A stretch of DNA of 6,563 bases from Clostridia bacterium (GTDB lineage Bacteria > Bacillota > Clostridia > Oscillospirales > Oscillospiraceae). This document shows, piece by piece, positions 5,479 to 6,563 of this stretch (the stretch's first letter is position 1; the number at the start of each line of letters is the position of its first letter). A model generated the notes under the pieces. That model ran no database searches, was not told the DNA's origin, and saw only the letters and a program-made list of their open reading frames with translations. The translations under genes and the position numbers were made by a program. Location: positions 1 through 6,563 of the forward strand of contig QKDF01000279.1 in the NCBI GenBank assembly GCA_003245395.1, read 5' to 3'.

Positions 5479-6519
5479 ATGGCATATAAAGTGCTTGTCA
5501 CAGAGCCGATCAACCATAAAGGAATAGAGTTTCTGGAGCAAAATGGGTATGAAGTCGTCATGGGGAGCGGGTTTGAAGAGGAGAAGGTGCTCCGGGAAGC
5601 CGCCGACTGCGACGGCATTCTGACCAGAAACGGCCAGATCACGGAAAAGGTGCTTGAAGCCTGCCCCAAGCTGAAGGTGGTATCCATGCATGGCGTGGGT
5701 GTGGACTGCATCGATGTGGAGGCGGCCACCAGGCTGGGAATTCAGGTGACCAACGCTGCTCAGTCCAACCAGACGTCGGTGGCCGAGTATACAGTTGGCC
5801 TGATTCTGATGCTGGCAAAGCGCTCCATCGCCTATAACAACGGACTCAAAAGCGGCGACATGGATGTTCGAAAGCTCTTCGGCAGCGACGTTGCGGGCAA
5901 GACGCTGGGCATCATCGGCATGGGGAACATCGGTAACCAGGTGGCAAAGATGGCCGCCCACGGTCTGAATATGCGCGTGATCGGCTATAACCGGCACATT
6001 CAGAAACCGCAGAACACGGATTTCGGCGTGCTGACCAACAAGATGGACGAGGTGATTTCCTCCGCAGATTTCCTCACGCTGCATCTGCCCGGCAGCGCCG
6101 GGACAAAGCACCTCATCGGGGCGCGGGAACTGGCGCTGATGAAGCCGGACGCATTTTTGATTAATACCGGACGGGGAGAGGTCATCGACGAGACAGCTCT
6201 GATCGAGGTACTGCGGGAGAAAAAGATCCGGGGAGCTGCCCTGGACGTGTTTGAAGGGAACCTTCCCAAGCCGGACAATCCCTTGCTTTCCATGGAGAAT
6301 GTGATCGTCACACCCCATACCGCGGCATTTACCACGGAGGCTCTGGAGCGCATGGCGTATCAGGCGGCCCTGGGCATTGTGGAGGTACTGGAGGACCGGC
6401 CCGTCACCTATGCCGTCAACCGGGTGCACGATCATTTCAACGAAAACCAGAAGATTTCCCTGATCATGGATTATTTTTATCATGAGTTCGGCTATCATCC
6501 CAAGCCGGAGAATCCCTGA
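5479..6519 (+). CDS. D-isomer 2-hydroxyacid dehydrogenase, phosphoglycerate dehydrogenase-like
   Basis: A 346-residue cytosolic NAD(P)-dependent dehydrogenase that interconverts a 2-hydroxyacid and its 2-keto acid. The split catalytic domain starts at the N-terminus, with HGVGVDCIDV (71-80) as the substrate-side GxGxD loop. The nucleotide-binding domain carries GIIGMGNIG (144-152). The catalytic triad is present: Arg232 in INTGRGEVID (228-237), Glu259 in ALDVFEG (254-260), and His280 in VTPHTAAFT (277-285). Length matches the short form of about 310-350 residues. There is no C-terminal ACT domain, so it is not the regulated serine-pathway SerA type. The tail after residue 315 is slightly extended (HDHFNENQ...EFGYH) and its role is unknown. 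It is divergent from the racemase-family gene and its stop overlaps the ribosome binding site of the next gene, so both are co-translated. Serine biosynthesis, hydroxypyruvate or glyoxylate reduction, or oxidation of the product of a neighbouring enzyme are all possible; catabolic context favours the last. Confidence 0.9.
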   Translation: MAYKVLVTEPINHKGIEFLEQNGYEVVMGSGFEEEKVLREAADCDGILTRNGQITEKVLEACPKLKVVSMHGVGVDCIDVEAATRLGIQVTNAAQSNQTSVAEYTVGLILMLAKRSIAYNNGLKSGDMDVRKLFGSDVAGKTLGIIGMGNIGNQVAKMAAHGLNMRVIGYNRHIQKPQNTDFGVLTNKMDEVISSADFLTLHLPGSAGTKHLIGARELALMKPDAFLINTGRGEVIDETALIEVLREKKIRGAALDVFEGNLPKPDNPLLSMENVIVTPHTAAFTTEALERMAYQAALGIVEVLEDRPVTYAVNRVHDHFNENQKISLIMDYFYHEFGYHPKPENP

Positions 6520-6528
6520 GGAGCCATG

Positions 6529-6563
6529 ATGAACATTTTGGTTTACGGCGTACAGGAAGATGA
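6529..6563 (+). CDS. N-terminus of a second 2-hydroxyacid dehydrogenase-like gene (cut by window end)
   Basis: Only 11 full codons are visible, MNILVYGVQED, and the frame stays open to the edge. The pattern NILVYGVQED resembles the first beta strand of D-lactate dehydrogenase-type 2-hydroxyacid dehydrogenases, whose N-termini often read like KILVYGVRED. AGGAG (6519-6523) overlaps the stop codon of the preceding dehydrogenase gene. It is 5 bases from ATG 6529 but only 2 from the adjacent ATG 6526, so 6529 is preferred. The tight spacing shows translational coupling with the dehydrogenase upstream. Family assignment from so few residues is tentative. Confidence 0.55.
   Translation, partial: MNILVYGVQED

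Noticed and set aside
5434..6498. Long minus-strand open frame (354 codons) opposite the dehydrogenase gene
   Set aside because: It lies antisense to a gene with complete catalytic motifs and a perfect ribosome binding site; its translation is rich in His, Cys and Gln and shows no recognisable domain.

Overview
The window looks like chromosome of an anaerobic Firmicute, probably a gut-type Clostridia (Oscillospiraceae/Lachnospirales-like). This rests on strong AGGAGG-type ribosome binding sites at most starts, fairly GC-rich genes with AT-rich promoter regions, and a gene content typical of such genomes (PucR regulator, Asp/Glu racemase family, D-isomer 2-hydroxyacid dehydrogenases, FAD oxidoreductase with a cysteine cluster). 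The organism is an inference; no rRNA or other marker is present.

Layout. Bases 1-311 are an AT-rich upstream region with a good sigma-A promoter (TTGACA at 174-179, TATGAT at 198-203) and a roughly 100-base leader that can fold into a terminator-like hairpin before gene 1. Three genes follow on the plus strand: a GidA/TrmFO-like FAD-dependent oxidoreductase (312-1583), a multi-pass permease probably of the GntP/ion-transporter type (1689-3059), and a PucR-family transcriptional regulator (3164-4294). A perfect 14-bp hairpin (3110-3144) lies between permease and regulator. An Asp/Glu racemase-family gene (5195-4473, minus strand) converges on the regulator and has its own intrinsic terminator (4394-4349). 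A 283-base divergent promoter region (5196-5478) separates it from a plus-strand phosphoglycerate-dehydrogenase-like 2-hydroxyacid dehydrogenase (5479-6519). The first 11 codons of a second, closely coupled gene start at 6529, and its N-terminus also resembles a 2-hydroxyacid dehydrogenase.

How the genes may work together (inference). The set is that of a small catabolic island for an organic acid or hydroxy/amino acid. The permease would bring the substrate in. The racemase-family enzyme would epimerise, isomerise or decarboxylate it, and the NAD-dependent dehydrogenase(s) and FAD enzyme would carry out redox steps. The PucR protein is the obvious candidate sensor. The substrate cannot be read from the sequence. 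No mobile element, CRISPR array, tRNA or rRNA was seen.
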